Notes under the pieces: model-generated
Seen by the model: the letters and a program-made list of their open reading frames with translations, nothing else
What the model was told of the DNA's origin: nothing
Databases searched by the model: none
Assembly (NCBI GenBank): GCA_039029535.1
Contig: JBCCFW010000028.1
Span: forward strand, 1-56,797
Source of the DNA: JBCCFW01 sp039029535
Lineage (GTDB): Bacteria > Acidobacteriota > JBCCFW01
Direction: 5' to 3'
DNA: 56,797 nucleotides
Program-made: the position numbers and the translations under genes
Part shown: piece by piece, positions 1 to 8,560 of the stretch
Numbering within the stretch: the stretch's first letter is position 1
Layout of the letters: every line of letters starts with the position of its first letter

Positions 1-57
1 CTCGGCGATCAGCCGGGCGTCCGACCTGAGGCCGCTGGGCAGCGAGGTACGAAGGAA

Positions 58-429
58 GTGCGGATTCTGCGACTCATCGGGACGATTGCGGTGGCATCGC
101 TCGCCTCGGCTGCAGAGGCCCACCCCGCGAACGAGGCGGTCTCGGGCTCGATCCACGTGTTCGCTCACCCCGAGCACGTGGTGACCTTCATCTTGGCCGG
201 TGTCGCCTTCGGCGTCCTGATGGCAATGCGGCGCCCCGTACACGTCATCGCCGGTCATGCCCTCCTCACGATGGTCTTGTTCATCGGAGCCTGGATCCAT
301 GCGAGGGAGGGTGGAGTCCTGCTGGGCGTCGAAGTCGCCGTGTCCGGCACCATCCTGGCGATGCTCGGATGGTCGGTCACGAACGTGCTGGGTGCTCAGC
401 TCACCTCGAAGCGCGAGACCTGGCAGTAG
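58..429 (+). CDS. Small HupE/UreJ-like membrane protein
   Basis: A 123-residue protein starting at GTG with a purine-rich AAGG just upstream. Residues 1-21 form a signal-like segment ending in AEA before His-22, followed by three hydrophobic segments at about 42-60, 63-82 and 88-112. Histidines (H22, H33, H37, H40, H62, H67, H81) lie near the membrane ends. HupE/UreJ proteins are nickel or cobalt permeases, and one sits close to NiSOD genes in several bacteria; here the gene lies 108 bases before sodN, which favours a role in nickel supply. At 123 residues it is shorter than the usual ~190-residue HupE family and I do not see the full family motif, so the assignment is an inference. The frame stays open to the window edge, so a longer upstream start cannot be excluded. 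Confidence 0.55.
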   Translation: MRILRLIGTIAVASLASAAEAHPANEAVSGSIHVFAHPEHVVTFILAGVAFGVLMAMRRPVHVIAGHALLTMVLFIGAWIHAREGGVLLGVEVAVSGTILAMLGWSVTNVLGAQLTSKRETWQ

Positions 430-537
430 GGCCGACCCTTCAGTGGCTCGGCGAGAGCCAGCACTCCCACGAGACAGGATTGCCAGCCGGCAATTCGAAG
501 GCACCTGCACGCACCGTGCTTGCGAGAGAGAACGAAG

Positions 538-1038
538 ATGCTCCATCGACTGCTCGAGAACCTGGACTCCATCGCGGGAGTTCCCAGTGCGAGCGCGCAC
601 TGCGACATCCCCTGCAAGATCTACGACCCGTCGACCGCTCTCATAGCTGCGCTCTCGGTCGTCCGTGTCATCGACATCATGGAGGAGACGGTCGAGAAGG
701 CCGATGGGGACTCGCTCTCCACGCGCAACACGTTGATCCGATGCGTGCAGCGGAAGGAAGAAGAAGCCGAGCGCATCAAGCACGAGGTGCGTGTCCTCTG
801 GGGTGACTACTTCAAGGCGCCGCAGCTCGAGGCTCACCCGAAGGTCCACGGCCTGGCACACGAGATCATGATGAAGGCCAGCGCTTGCAAGCAGGAGGCC
901 GATCGCGCCAACGCCGAGGCGCTCGTGGAGCTCGTCAACGAGCTCGCCGAGATCTTCTGGACCACGAAGGGCGTCGAGACCGAACGCAAGACCTGCCCCT
1001 ACCCGCCGTCGATGCCGGTGGTGTACCCGAAGCTCTAG
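538..1038 (+). CDS. sodN: Nickel superoxide dismutase (NiSOD)
   Basis: Converts superoxide to hydrogen peroxide and oxygen using a nickel ion bound by the mature N-terminus. The protein has a 20-residue propeptide followed by HCDIPCKIYDP, the NiSOD nickel hook, in which His-1, Cys-2 and Cys-6 of the mature enzyme bind Ni. Position 7 is Lys where many family members have Gly. The remainder fits the four-helix bundle of the family (mature length about 146). I chose ATG 538 over the TTG at 520 because GAGAGAG precedes it and it gives a propeptide of normal size ending just before the hook. The protease sodX follows 8 bases downstream, and a nickel-permease-like gene precedes it. Confidence 0.95.
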   Translation: MLHRLLENLDSIAGVPSASAHCDIPCKIYDPSTALIAALSVVRVIDIMEETVEKADGDSLSTRNTLIRCVQRKEEEAERIKHEVRVLWGDYFKAPQLEAHPKVHGLAHEIMMKASACKQEADRANAEALVELVNELAEIFWTTKGVETERKTCPYPPSMPVVYPKL

Positions 1039-1046
1039 CGCGAACG

Positions 1047-1394
1047 ATGACCCTCTTCGGGTGGCGCCTCGTGCGCGTCGCCGGCGACAGCATGGCGCCG
1101 ACGCTGCGTGACGGAGACTACGTCCTGGCCCGGGAGCGTGAGCGAGCCACGGTGGGCTCCGTCGCGCTCCTTCGTCATCCGACCTTCGGGTCGATCATCA
1201 AGCGCGTGAAGGATCGCGACGACCAGGGCCGGTACCGGGTCGCTGGAGACAGCAGCCTGTCGACCTCCAGTGACGCGCTGGGACCAATGGACGCATCGAC
1301 CATTCAGGCGCTCGTCCGCTGGCGAATCTCGCCTTCCGGACTGCATCCCATGCGAGAAGTCGCCTCGCGGCTGCATCCCACCAGAACGACCTAA
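1047..1394 (+). CDS. sodX: NiSOD maturation protease (S26 signal-peptidase-like)
   Basis: A 115-residue serine protease of the S26/S24-like fold. GDSMAPTLRDGD carries the nucleophile Ser-15, and Lys-52 in SIIKRV is the general base. SodX-type proteins are found beside sodN and are thought to remove the propeptide so that the His of the nickel hook becomes the N-terminus. It starts 8 bases after the sodN stop, so the two are almost surely co-transcribed. There is no transmembrane anchor, unlike ordinary signal peptidase I. Its TAA stop overlaps the TAG stop of the convergent gene on the other strand within the four bases 1391-1394. Confidence 0.9.
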   Translation: MTLFGWRLVRVAGDSMAPTLRDGDYVLARERERATVGSVALLRHPTFGSIIKRVKDRDDQGRYRVAGDSSLSTSSDALGPMDASTIQALVRWRISPSGLHPMREVASRLHPTRTT

Positions 1395-2749
1395 GGGCAG
1401 CGGTAGTCGAACGGCCGCAGGTCACCGGCGCTCGTGGTGCCCAGGCTCGACTCCATGCCCGTGTTGCGACCGGTCACCAGGTAGAAGAAGGCCTCCCCCT
1501 CCGCCGGTCGAGCCGGATCCGCTTGCGTCGGACTTCCCGACGGCACGTCACAGAAGGCCTCGGCGTCGGGATGCGCCATCGGGTCCTGCGTGTAGATGCT
1601 CCGCGAGAGGAGCGTGCCGAGATCCCCGCGGTACAGGTTGAAGCCGTCGAAGCCGAGCTCGTCCTGCCAGGTCACGTCGGTCGTGGTCACGCTCGTGAGG
1701 AACACGACACCGTCGTCGCTGTCGCAGACATCGCCCACGCCGTCAGCATCCAGGTCCGCTTGCTCGGCGTTGGCCGCCACGACGCAGTTGTCGCACGCGT
1801 CACCGACGCCGTCGGAGTCGTCGTCCTCCTGGAAGGGGTTCACCTCGGCAGGGCAGTTGTCGCAGGCACTGCCGACGTCGTCGAAGTCCTGGTCGAGCTG
1901 GGAACCGTTGGCAACGGAGGGACAGTTGTCACAGGCATCGCCCCACGCGTCTCGATCCGCATCCTGCTGTCCTGGGTTCGCTTGATCCAGGCAGTTGTCG
2001 CAGGCATCACCGACACCGTCGGCGTCGAGGTCGTCAGCCTGAACGTTCGGGACGTCTCGGCAGTTGTCGTCGGCGTCCACCGTCCCGTCCTCGTCGGAGT
2101 CGTCGCACGCGTCGCCCTCCCCGTCGTCGTTCCAGTCGGCCTGGTCGGTGTTTTCGACGAAGAAGCAGTTGTCGCAGGCGTCGCCCACGCCGTCAACGTC
2201 GGAGTCGGACTGCTCGGGGTTGGCCGAGCTCGGGCAGTTGTCGTCGGCAGGACCGATGCCGTCTCCGTCGGAGTCGGCCAAGACGAGCACCGCCCCCATG
2301 CTCAGCGTCGGCACCACCTGCATCGCCATGGAGTCTGAGAGCAACGACGAGCTCAGGTTGACGGGATGCAACCGTGCAGCGGCTTCGGGATGCACCGCGA
2401 AGGACAGGTCCACCAAGGCTCCTGCGGTCGCTGGCGCGAAGGGCTCGTTGACCAGTGGACAGGTCAGGACGCGCACGAGGCCGGGCTCGATCTCCCTCCA
2501 GGCCACGGCGTGGGTCGACAGGCCCGGACCGGCCGTCACGGCCATCGGCAAGAGAGCGCCGGGGTCGAAGACGACGTCCACCTCCCAGGCGACGACCTGA
2601 TCGTCGCCCGCGAAGTCGAGCGCGAGCGTGGCCTGACCACCCTGGTAGACCTCGGCCATCCCCAGGGCGAGGTTGGTGGCGGCGCGGGCGCTGACGGTCC
2701 CGGCGAGAGCGAGCAGGCAGGTGATGAGAGCAGTCCGTCCGAGCTTCAT
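1391..2749 (-). CDS. Secreted cohesin-like / thrombospondin type 3 repeat protein
   Basis: A 452-residue secreted protein. Residues 1-23 are a signal peptide. Residues ~24-158 read like a cohesin-type beta-sandwich (VYQGGQATLALDF, WEVDVVFDPGALLP, GALVDLSFAV, GAVLVL). Residues ~160-345 hold about eight calcium-binding TSP3 repeats of the type DxDxDGVGDACDNC. Residues ~355-452 are an FN3-like terminal domain with FNLYRG and AFFYLVTGRN, ending in Cys-Pro. It is the last gene of a leftward operon, 27 bases after the preceding gene. The operon's first gene has a dockerin-like motif, so cohesin-dockerin pairing is possible but not shown. Likely outer-surface or extracellular, and calcium-dependent. 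Confidence 0.8.
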   Translation of the reverse strand: MKLGRTALITCLLALAGTVSARAATNLALGMAEVYQGGQATLALDFAGDDQVVAWEVDVVFDPGALLPMAVTAGPGLSTHAVAWREIEPGLVRVLTCPLVNEPFAPATAGALVDLSFAVHPEAAARLHPVNLSSSLLSDSMAMQVVPTLSMGAVLVLADSDGDGIGPADDNCPSSANPEQSDSDVDGVGDACDNCFFVENTDQADWNDDGEGDACDDSDEDGTVDADDNCRDVPNVQADDLDADGVGDACDNCLDQANPGQQDADRDAWGDACDNCPSVANGSQLDQDFDDVGSACDNCPAEVNPFQEDDDSDGVGDACDNCVVAANAEQADLDADGVGDVCDSDDGVVFLTSVTTTDVTWQDELGFDGFNLYRGDLGTLLSRSIYTQDPMAHPDAEAFCDVPSGSPTQADPARPAEGEAFFYLVTGRNTGMESSLGTTSAGDLRPFDYRCP

Positions 2750-2776
2750 GAGCGGGCTCCGGCCGAGAACGAGCGC

Positions 2777-3805
2777 TCAGCGCCCGAGGACCATCCAGTG
2801 AACGTCGAGACGTCGGACGTAGTGCCCGGGATCGAAGGGTGGGCAAGCAGCACCGAAGCCGGTGTCTTCGATCCCGGCTCGAATGCGAATCTCGTTGTCG
2901 GCCGCCACGTCGGCCACGGAGGCCCTGGTCCAGGCACGGCGATAGTCGCCACCACACTCCTCGACCCGACCGTCGGACTCGCAGGTTCGCGTGCAGTGAC
3001 CGGTCGAGACGAAGACGCTCACGACCTCGGTGAACGCGGGAGAACCCAGGTCGACGGTGATGCTGCGCGTCCGATCGTCCGGGCCCGGCACGTCGTAAGT
3101 GACCACGGCAACGCCGCTGCGCATCACCAGGCCGAGGCCGTCACCGCTCGTGCCGACGAGATTGGAGGCGAGCACGCTGCCCGCCACGTCGAGGTCGCCT
3201 TGAACCTGCCCGGTGACGGTCAAGTCACCGTCGACCGTGACGAGCTGGGCGCCGTCCTCGGTTCGGAGCAGCTCGTCTCCTCCCGATGCCACGACGAGAT
3301 CACCCTCCACCGCGACCTCGGCGGCGACACCGTCCACCGAAACACGACCACCGAGGTTCTCGGCCTGAAGGGCGTAGGGAGTGGCTAGGAGACGTTGGCG
3401 CGGCTGGATGACGCCACCACGCTCCGGCACCGTGAGCTCGATGAAGACGCTCGCGCTCGTCAAGGCGTCGCTCAGGAGCGCACCACCGAGGTCCTCGGGA
3501 CCGAGCATGACGTTGAAGCGTCCCGCGGCAACGGGTACTCGCAGGGCGTGTCCCGTCATGGGCGTGTCCCCCATGCTCAGGTCGAAGACCTGCGGCCCCC
3601 AGAGCAGGGTGCCGCCCGTCGGTGCGTCCCAGACGTTGACCTCGAGGATGTAGCTCCCCGAGGGAAAGGGCTCACCCGAGAGGTCGGCGAGGAGCCCCTG
3701 GTAGTTGACGAGCTCCGGCACGACACCTGACTGCGCCATGACGGGTCGGCTGTTGCCGTGCCCGATGACGACCAGCGTGATGAGAACGAGGAGAGTGCGT
3801 GTCAT
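2777..3805 (-). CDS. Secreted adhesin-like protein of unknown function
   Basis: A 342-residue protein with a signal peptide (about residues 1-25, ending VMAQ). Residues ~30-145 match a module common in secreted proteins of environmental bacteria: VNYQGLLADLSGEPF, then YILEVNVWD, LLWGPQ and RFNVMLG, finishing with RQRLLATPYALQA. This resembles the head of tail-fibre or cell-wall-anchor-like proteins. Residues ~150-220 are short beta repeats (DGDLTVTGQVQGDLDVAGS) that could form a small beta-helix or trimer stalk. The C-terminal ~110 residues contain four cysteines. I chose the second ATG at 3805 because GGAG lies 7 bases before it; the ATG at 3811 is too close to that site. It is the third gene of the operon, 20 bases after the 1198-aa gene. 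No enzymatic motif seen. Confidence 0.7.
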   Translation of the reverse strand: MTRTLLVLITLVVIGHGNSRPVMAQSGVVPELVNYQGLLADLSGEPFPSGSYILEVNVWDAPTGGTLLWGPQVFDLSMGDTPMTGHALRVPVAAGRFNVMLGPEDLGGALLSDALTSASVFIELTVPERGGVIQPRQRLLATPYALQAENLGGRVSVDGVAAEVAVEGDLVVASGGDELLRTEDGAQLVTVDGDLTVTGQVQGDLDVAGSVLASNLVGTSGDGLGLVMRSGVAVVTYDVPGPDDRTRSITVDLGSPAFTEVVSVFVSTGHCTRTCESDGRVEECGGDYRRAWTRASVADVAADNEIRIRAGIEDTGFGAACPPFDPGHYVRRLDVHWMVLGR

Positions 3806-3825
3806 GGTCATGCTCCGGCTGCCGC

Positions 3826-6800
3826 TCAGCGGTCTTTCGAGTAATGCGCGAACTTGATCAAGATGTCCTCGAGCTCCTCCAGGACCACCAAGGCTTCCCC
3901 CGTCGCGTTGCGCGTGGGGACGACGAGACGCCACCCGGTGGCGGCCACGCTGCGTTCCTGGAACACCCGAACCTCGGCCGCCTCCGGCGGCACCTCGCCG
4001 GGAACGGCGGTGAACCACAGCGCGATGTCGGAGGTGAGCGCTTCCCGCGAACGGAAGTCACCCGCCGCGATGTCGAACACCCAGTAGCGCGTGGACCAGG
4101 CCGTCATCTCGTCGAGCAAGCGATCGGGACGGGCGGGATCCGGCATGCCGGGTGACTGATTTCGGACGTAGGACGTGCCGCCATAGGTCATGCGCCCCAG
4201 CACGTTCTGAGGAGGCGGGTCGCTGATCGGCTGACCGCCGAGCAGCGTGACTTGCATCCAGTCGAGCCGGTCGAGCCACGCGCTGCTCCTGAAGAGCGCG
4301 CTGTCGCTCGGTCCGTCCCGGACGGTGCTGAACTCGAGCACGACGTCACCGGCGTTCACGTCCTGGGCCGGATCGTCGACCGTCGCGACCAGCCGACCGA
4401 GGTGTCGGCGGAAGGCTTCCTCGGCGCTCAGCAGCTCGCCGCTGTCCAAGTCCGGATAGAGGATCGGCTCGCCCATGCCATCGAAGGACCGGAAGCCGAG
4501 GAAGTCCTCGCGCACCGAGAACACGTCGAACCAGGCATTGCCGACCCCTCCGCCGAGCAGGACCTCGTCGTTGTAGTCGTTCATGGCGCGGACCATGGCG
4601 AGGAGCTCGGGGGCGGTCCGGAGCCGGAACACGGAGTCGGACGTCCAGTTCCCACCGCCGGGTGCCTCGATGGCCCAGTCGTGGTCGAAGCGCGTGTTCC
4701 ACTTGTACTCGAGAGCGCGTGCCATGAACCACGTGCGCAACTGCGCCTTGCGGAAGGCCTTGTCGGCTGCGAGGTACAGGCTGTGCTGTCGCACGCGGTG
4801 GAGCGGATCGGCATGGAAGCGATCGGCGGCGGCGACCTCGGCCTCTTCCCAGCGCCTGATCAACCGCTCACGCTCGTTGAGCATCGCGTGGAGACGACCC
4901 ACCTCCTGAGCGAGGAGGATCGACGACTCCGCGCTGTCGATGGAGATGAGGGCAGCCTCGAGCATCCAGGTCTTGATCTGCGCCCGGCTGTTGATGTCGA
5001 GGATCCTCCCCTCGAGATCGTTGATCTCCGCGGTCTCCGCGGCCGCCAGCCGCTCCTTGCGAGCCGCGAGATCGCCCTTCTTCTGCTCGTTGTAGAAGCC
5101 GAAGACGGCATTGGCCGCGTGAGCGGCGACACCCGGGCTCGCGGTGACGCTGACGCCGGGCGGGAAGCCTCCCGTCGTCACGGAGATGCCGTCCGCCGCC
5201 AGCGCGAGCTCGTCGGCGGACTTCTGCATGGCGTCGTGGAAGGCGATCTCTTCGGTGAGCTTGGCCTGCTTGCTCCCGTAGCGAACGACCACCTGGTTGA
5301 TCGCCTGCTCGACACCGGCCTCGGCACCTCGTCGAGCGATCTCGATCTCGACCTGACGATGGAGGTTGTCCATCCGCTGGCGGTTGCGCGTGATGTCGAG
5401 CCGTGCGACCTCGACGCTCTGGAATTGGCTCCAGATCTCGCCCGTGGTGTTGGCGGGTGCGGAGAAGCCGTCGAAGTCGGGGTCGCCGATCGGGACGCCG
5501 TTGAGCTCGATGAGCCGGCCGTCGATCTCGTCCCGACTGTCCTGGAGCTCGGTCGCGACCTGGTCGCGAGTCGCCTGATACGTGTCGCGCTCGAGAAGGG
5601 CCGCGCAGTGGAGGTCGAGCGCGGTGAGCAACGCACCCACCGGCTCACCTCCCGCGTCCATCATCCGGATGCGGAAGCGGTCGAACGAGGAGGCGTTGCC
5701 CTCGGTGAACTCGGCCGTGTCGCCCTCGATGAGCATGAGGAAGTCGTCGGGGAAGCCGAGCGGATTGACGCTGCCTTCCTCCACGAGCAGCTTGAGGTCG
5801 TTGAGCTGCGTGAGCGCCGCCCGCCAGCGCGCGATGGCTTCCGGCAGCCCGGTGCCCTCGGAAGAATCCGGCGGAAAGTCGGGATCGTCACGGAAGACGC
5901 CGAGGAGCAGCGTGCCCTGGAGATGCAGCTCTCGTTGCGCCTCGGACACGACCTCGAGCGCTCGATCGCGGTCCCGCGGCTCACCCCTCAGCACGAGGAG
6001 CTTCGCCATCTCCTCGACGACATCGGCGTGGTCACGGAGGAGCGTGAAGAGCAGGACCAGGTCCGAGTAACCCCCGAAGATCTCGTCGGCCATGCCGTCG
6101 CCATCGGCGTCCACGACGGGCATGGGCGTGACGCCGTCCATGAGATAGGTCGGCGCCATCCGCGCCCGCGTGGGAACCAGGCTCTGGAACATGAAGTAGC
6201 CGAAGGGCGGATTGCCCTCGGGAGGCGGATCGACCACCGAGGCGGTGTCGACGCCGAGCCGGTCCTGAAGCAGGCCGAGGTAGGTCGAGAGGGCGTAGCG
6301 GTAACCGCCCCGCGTGGCGCCGGTGAAGCCCCCGAGCGTCATCTCCAGGAGGGCGATCTCGTCGTCGAGCGGACGCTCGAGCGTGCCCGCACCACCGCTC
6401 GCGACGACGCTGAGCTCGGAGATGCAGTCGTCGGTCGTGCCCGCTGCGATGACGGCCTCGAAGCGTCGACGACGGGCTTCGGCATCGAGGTCCTGAGCCA
6501 GCGCGACCTCGGCCACGGTTCGCGCCTGGTAGAGATCGAGCAGGGCGTGCTGCAAGACCTCGTAGGTCGGCGCATGACGGAGCGCCAGACGCAGCGCCTT
6601 CTCGGCCTCGGCGAAACGCGCTCGTTCGGGCTCGCCGTAGAGGTCGGCCATGGTGAGCAGCCGCGCGTCGAGCTGGTTGACGACCTCGCCGGGCAGCGTC
6701 GGATGCTCGGCGTAGAGCAGCGTCTGGTAGCGGAGCGCGGCCTCGGGTCCATCATGGAGAAGCGCCCTCGCCTGCTCGACGAGCTCGGCCAAGAGTTGCT

Positions 6801-7422
6801 GGTCCACGCCGTTCGACAGCACGGGCTCACCGGCCGACCACTCGAGCAAGACCGCCTCGGACGACTCGGGGCAGGACTCGCCCGGCGGCAGGCTCTCGGG
6901 CAAGCAGACCTCACCGGGATGCGCCAGCGTGCCCACCCCGGTGCCGGGAGCCGGCTCCATCCAAGGATGCGCGTTGAGGAAGTCACCACGAACCGAGCTC
7001 GACGCCGGAAGCACGATGTAGGCACGCCGTCGCGAGTCGAACGACTCGGGAGCAACGACGCGCACGAAGGCCTCGTGATAGCCCTCGCCGGCATCGATGA
7101 AGGTCGTGGGCAGGCCGGTGAAGTCCGGAAGGACAGCCCGCCCGTCTGACAGGGCGACCTCGAAGTCGGCACCACCGTCGTCGAAGACGATCTCGTCGGT
7201 GCCGCCGTCCGCTCGGGGGACGACGGCGACCCATCGATACGACACGGTGCCGTCACCCTCCCCGTGGAGAGTGCCCGAGGACGTGAGCACGGTGCCGGAC
7301 TCCACGCGGAGGGCGTCGAGCCCGACGTCCACGCGCGCCACGGTCTGCGCACTCACGGGCGAGGCCAGCACGAGCAGGGTGATCACCAGCAGCGACTTGA
7401 AGCTCATGTCCACGACTCTCAT
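3826..7422 (-). CDS. Large secreted protein with helical/coiled-coil body, unknown function
   Basis: A 1198-residue protein that I do not recognise. Residues 1-26 are a signal peptide (LLVITLLVLASPVSAQ). Residues ~27-145 look like a PKD-type beta domain (SGTLHGEGDGTVSYRW). Residues ~200-330 are helical with TPR-like spacing, around RFAEAEKALRLALRH. Residues ~600-900 are long charged helices likely to form coiled coils (RLDITRNRQRMDNLHRQVE, ERLAAAETAEINDLEG). The C-terminal ~250 residues are mixed and end in LEDILIKFAHYSKDR. Its ATG overlaps the upstream TGA (ATGA at 7419-7422), so it is translationally coupled to the dockerin-like gene. An alternative start is ATG 7407. It may be a scaffold or a component exported with its operon partners. 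Confidence 0.8.
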   Translation of the reverse strand: MRVVDMSFKSLLVITLLVLASPVSAQTVARVDVGLDALRVESGTVLTSSGTLHGEGDGTVSYRWVAVVPRADGGTDEIVFDDGGADFEVALSDGRAVLPDFTGLPTTFIDAGEGYHEAFVRVVAPESFDSRRRAYIVLPASSSVRGDFLNAHPWMEPAPGTGVGTLAHPGEVCLPESLPPGESCPESSEAVLLEWSAGEPVLSNGVDQQLLAELVEQARALLHDGPEAALRYQTLLYAEHPTLPGEVVNQLDARLLTMADLYGEPERARFAEAEKALRLALRHAPTYEVLQHALLDLYQARTVAEVALAQDLDAEARRRRFEAVIAAGTTDDCISELSVVASGGAGTLERPLDDEIALLEMTLGGFTGATRGGYRYALSTYLGLLQDRLGVDTASVVDPPPEGNPPFGYFMFQSLVPTRARMAPTYLMDGVTPMPVVDADGDGMADEIFGGYSDLVLLFTLLRDHADVVEEMAKLLVLRGEPRDRDRALEVVSEAQRELHLQGTLLLGVFRDDPDFPPDSSEGTGLPEAIARWRAALTQLNDLKLLVEEGSVNPLGFPDDFLMLIEGDTAEFTEGNASSFDRFRIRMMDAGGEPVGALLTALDLHCAALLERDTYQATRDQVATELQDSRDEIDGRLIELNGVPIGDPDFDGFSAPANTTGEIWSQFQSVEVARLDITRNRQRMDNLHRQVEIEIARRGAEAGVEQAINQVVVRYGSKQAKLTEEIAFHDAMQKSADELALAADGISVTTGGFPPGVSVTASPGVAAHAANAVFGFYNEQKKGDLAARKERLAAAETAEINDLEGRILDINSRAQIKTWMLEAALISIDSAESSILLAQEVGRLHAMLNERERLIRRWEEAEVAAADRFHADPLHRVRQHSLYLAADKAFRKAQLRTWFMARALEYKWNTRFDHDWAIEAPGGGNWTSDSVFRLRTAPELLAMVRAMNDYNDEVLLGGGVGNAWFDVFSVREDFLGFRSFDGMGEPILYPDLDSGELLSAEEAFRRHLGRLVATVDDPAQDVNAGDVVLEFSTVRDGPSDSALFRSSAWLDRLDWMQVTLLGGQPISDPPPQNVLGRMTYGGTSYVRNQSPGMPDPARPDRLLDEMTAWSTRYWVFDIAAGDFRSREALTSDIALWFTAVPGEVPPEAAEVRVFQERSVAATGWRLVVPTRNATGEALVVLEELEDILIKFAHYSKDR

Positions 7423-8456
7423 CGGGCGTCGAAGAGCTGGGCCTCGACGGCGGCCGGGGCGAGGGGCACGTCTGCGACGAGGAAGGTGCCTTCGGTGACG
7501 TGTTCGAGATGTGGATTCCCCGGTGAGCGGAGGGTGTCCAGGAACGCACCCGCGATGCCGTTCGACTGCACGTCCTGGTCGGCGTCGGCGGCATCCGCCA
7601 CGAAGCTCAACGTGCGCTCGAGGGGAACGCCGAACGCCGTGTCGCTCGCCGCCATCCGGATGGGCTCTGTCGTCGCGACGAACCTGTTCGGGCTCGACTC
7701 GACGATCAGGTCGAACTCCCCGGCGGGGAAGCTGCCGTTGCCGAGGCTGACGAGCCGGCCATCGAGGCCGGTCGTCGATTGAATGAAGTCGAAGCGCAGG
7801 TCGAGCCGCCCCTCCGTGGTCTCGAGCACGCCACGCCAGACCCGGTCGTTGTCGACGATCGAGAGGACGTGACGCTGCACCGCGCCGAGCTGATAGCCGG
7901 TACCAGGGAGCAGCTCGAGAACGAGCGTCTCCACTCCTTCGTCGAGCTCACCGTCCTCCAGGATGTCGAGCGGGAGGTCGGCACCACCGCCAGCGACCGA
8001 GAGGGCCGCGAGGTCGCCCGCGGTCGGGCTCCACTCGAAGTCCGTGCCTCGCAGCGCCGTCCCGACGGGCATCCCGCTGTCGGGATCGAGATCCACGACG
8101 CGGAACCTGAGCTCGAGCGAGAGGGGCACGCTCAAGACGACGGGAACGCCGATCGAGCCGGCTCCTTCCACGACGGTCGAGTCGCTCGCCAGGAAGCTCA
8201 GCTCGGGGCAGTTCACCGGTGGCACGGCCGCGCAGTCACTGGTGAAGCTGATCTTGAAGAGGACGACGTCCCGTGGGTCGACCACCCCGTCCCCGTTGAG
8301 ATCGAGCTCGAGCAGCTCGGCCGCGCTGATGGGCCGGGTCTCCAGGATCGCGTCGGCGAAGTCCCCCATCGTCGGCTGGGCCCGGAGCACGGAGCTCGGC
8401 AGGGCCGTGATGGCGAGGAAGAGAAGTCCTCTCCGGACCAGGTCTCGTCGGTACAC
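7419..8456 (-). CDS. Secreted protein with dockerin-like and Calx-beta-like regions
   Basis: A 345-residue protein, first gene of the leftward four-gene operon. GTG start with GAGGTGA 7 bases upstream. The signal peptide covers residues ~1-26. Residues ~40-70 contain a single EF-hand/dockerin-type loop, LDLNGDGVVDPRDVVLF, where family dockerins usually have two. Residues ~90-205 resemble a Calx-beta domain (STVVEGAGSIGVPVVLSV at the start, VLSIVDND at the end). The C-terminal ~140 residues are beta-rich and of unknown type. The gene is divergent from the ECF sigma factor at 8561, so the shared 100-base region may hold both promoters. Calcium binding is likely; pairing with the cohesin-like gene of the same operon is an inference. 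Confidence 0.75.
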   Translation of the reverse strand: MYRRDLVRRGLLFLAITALPSSVLRAQPTMGDFADAILETRPISAAELLELDLNGDGVVDPRDVVLFKISFTSDCAAVPPVNCPELSFLASDSTVVEGAGSIGVPVVLSVPLSLELRFRVVDLDPDSGMPVGTALRGTDFEWSPTAGDLAALSVAGGGADLPLDILEDGELDEGVETLVLELLPGTGYQLGAVQRHVLSIVDNDRVWRGVLETTEGRLDLRFDFIQSTTGLDGRLVSLGNGSFPAGEFDLIVESSPNRFVATTEPIRMAASDTAFGVPLERTLSFVADAADADQDVQSNGIAGAFLDTLRSPGNPHLEHVTEGTFLVADVPLAPAAVEAQLFDAR

Positions 8457-8548
8457 CTTGTCGTCACCTCGGAAGTGGGGGCCTCATGAGCCCCCTGCAC
8501 TTCAAGGTGCGAAGCAGCCTCGGATTCCTCGCGCTTTTTTTCGTGAGG

Positions 8549-8554
8549 TACGAT
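8549..8554 (+). promoter_or_regulatory. Candidate -10 box (TACGAT), leaderless start
   Basis: TACGAT ends 6 bases before the ATG of the ECF sigma factor, so a transcript would begin at or next to the start codon. A weak TTCCTC lies about 18 bases upstream. A run of seven T within an imperfect CCTCGCG/CGTGAGG hairpin overlaps the spacer. Confidence 0.35.
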
Positions 8555-8560
8555 TTCTCC

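Noticed and set aside
1523..2338. Long forward ORF (271 codons) antisense to the TSP3 repeats
   Set aside because: It is the reverse complement of the repeat-rich gene 1391-2749, with valine/glycine-rich low-complexity product and no family features.
4252..7149. 965-codon forward ORF
   Set aside because: Shadow of the 1198-residue reverse gene; high GC keeps the opposite frame open, and the product has no signal peptide or domains.
8531..8547. Hairpin with T-run as a terminator
   Set aside because: It lies between divergent promoters, so there is no transcript to end here; the T-run is in the loop and not after the stem.
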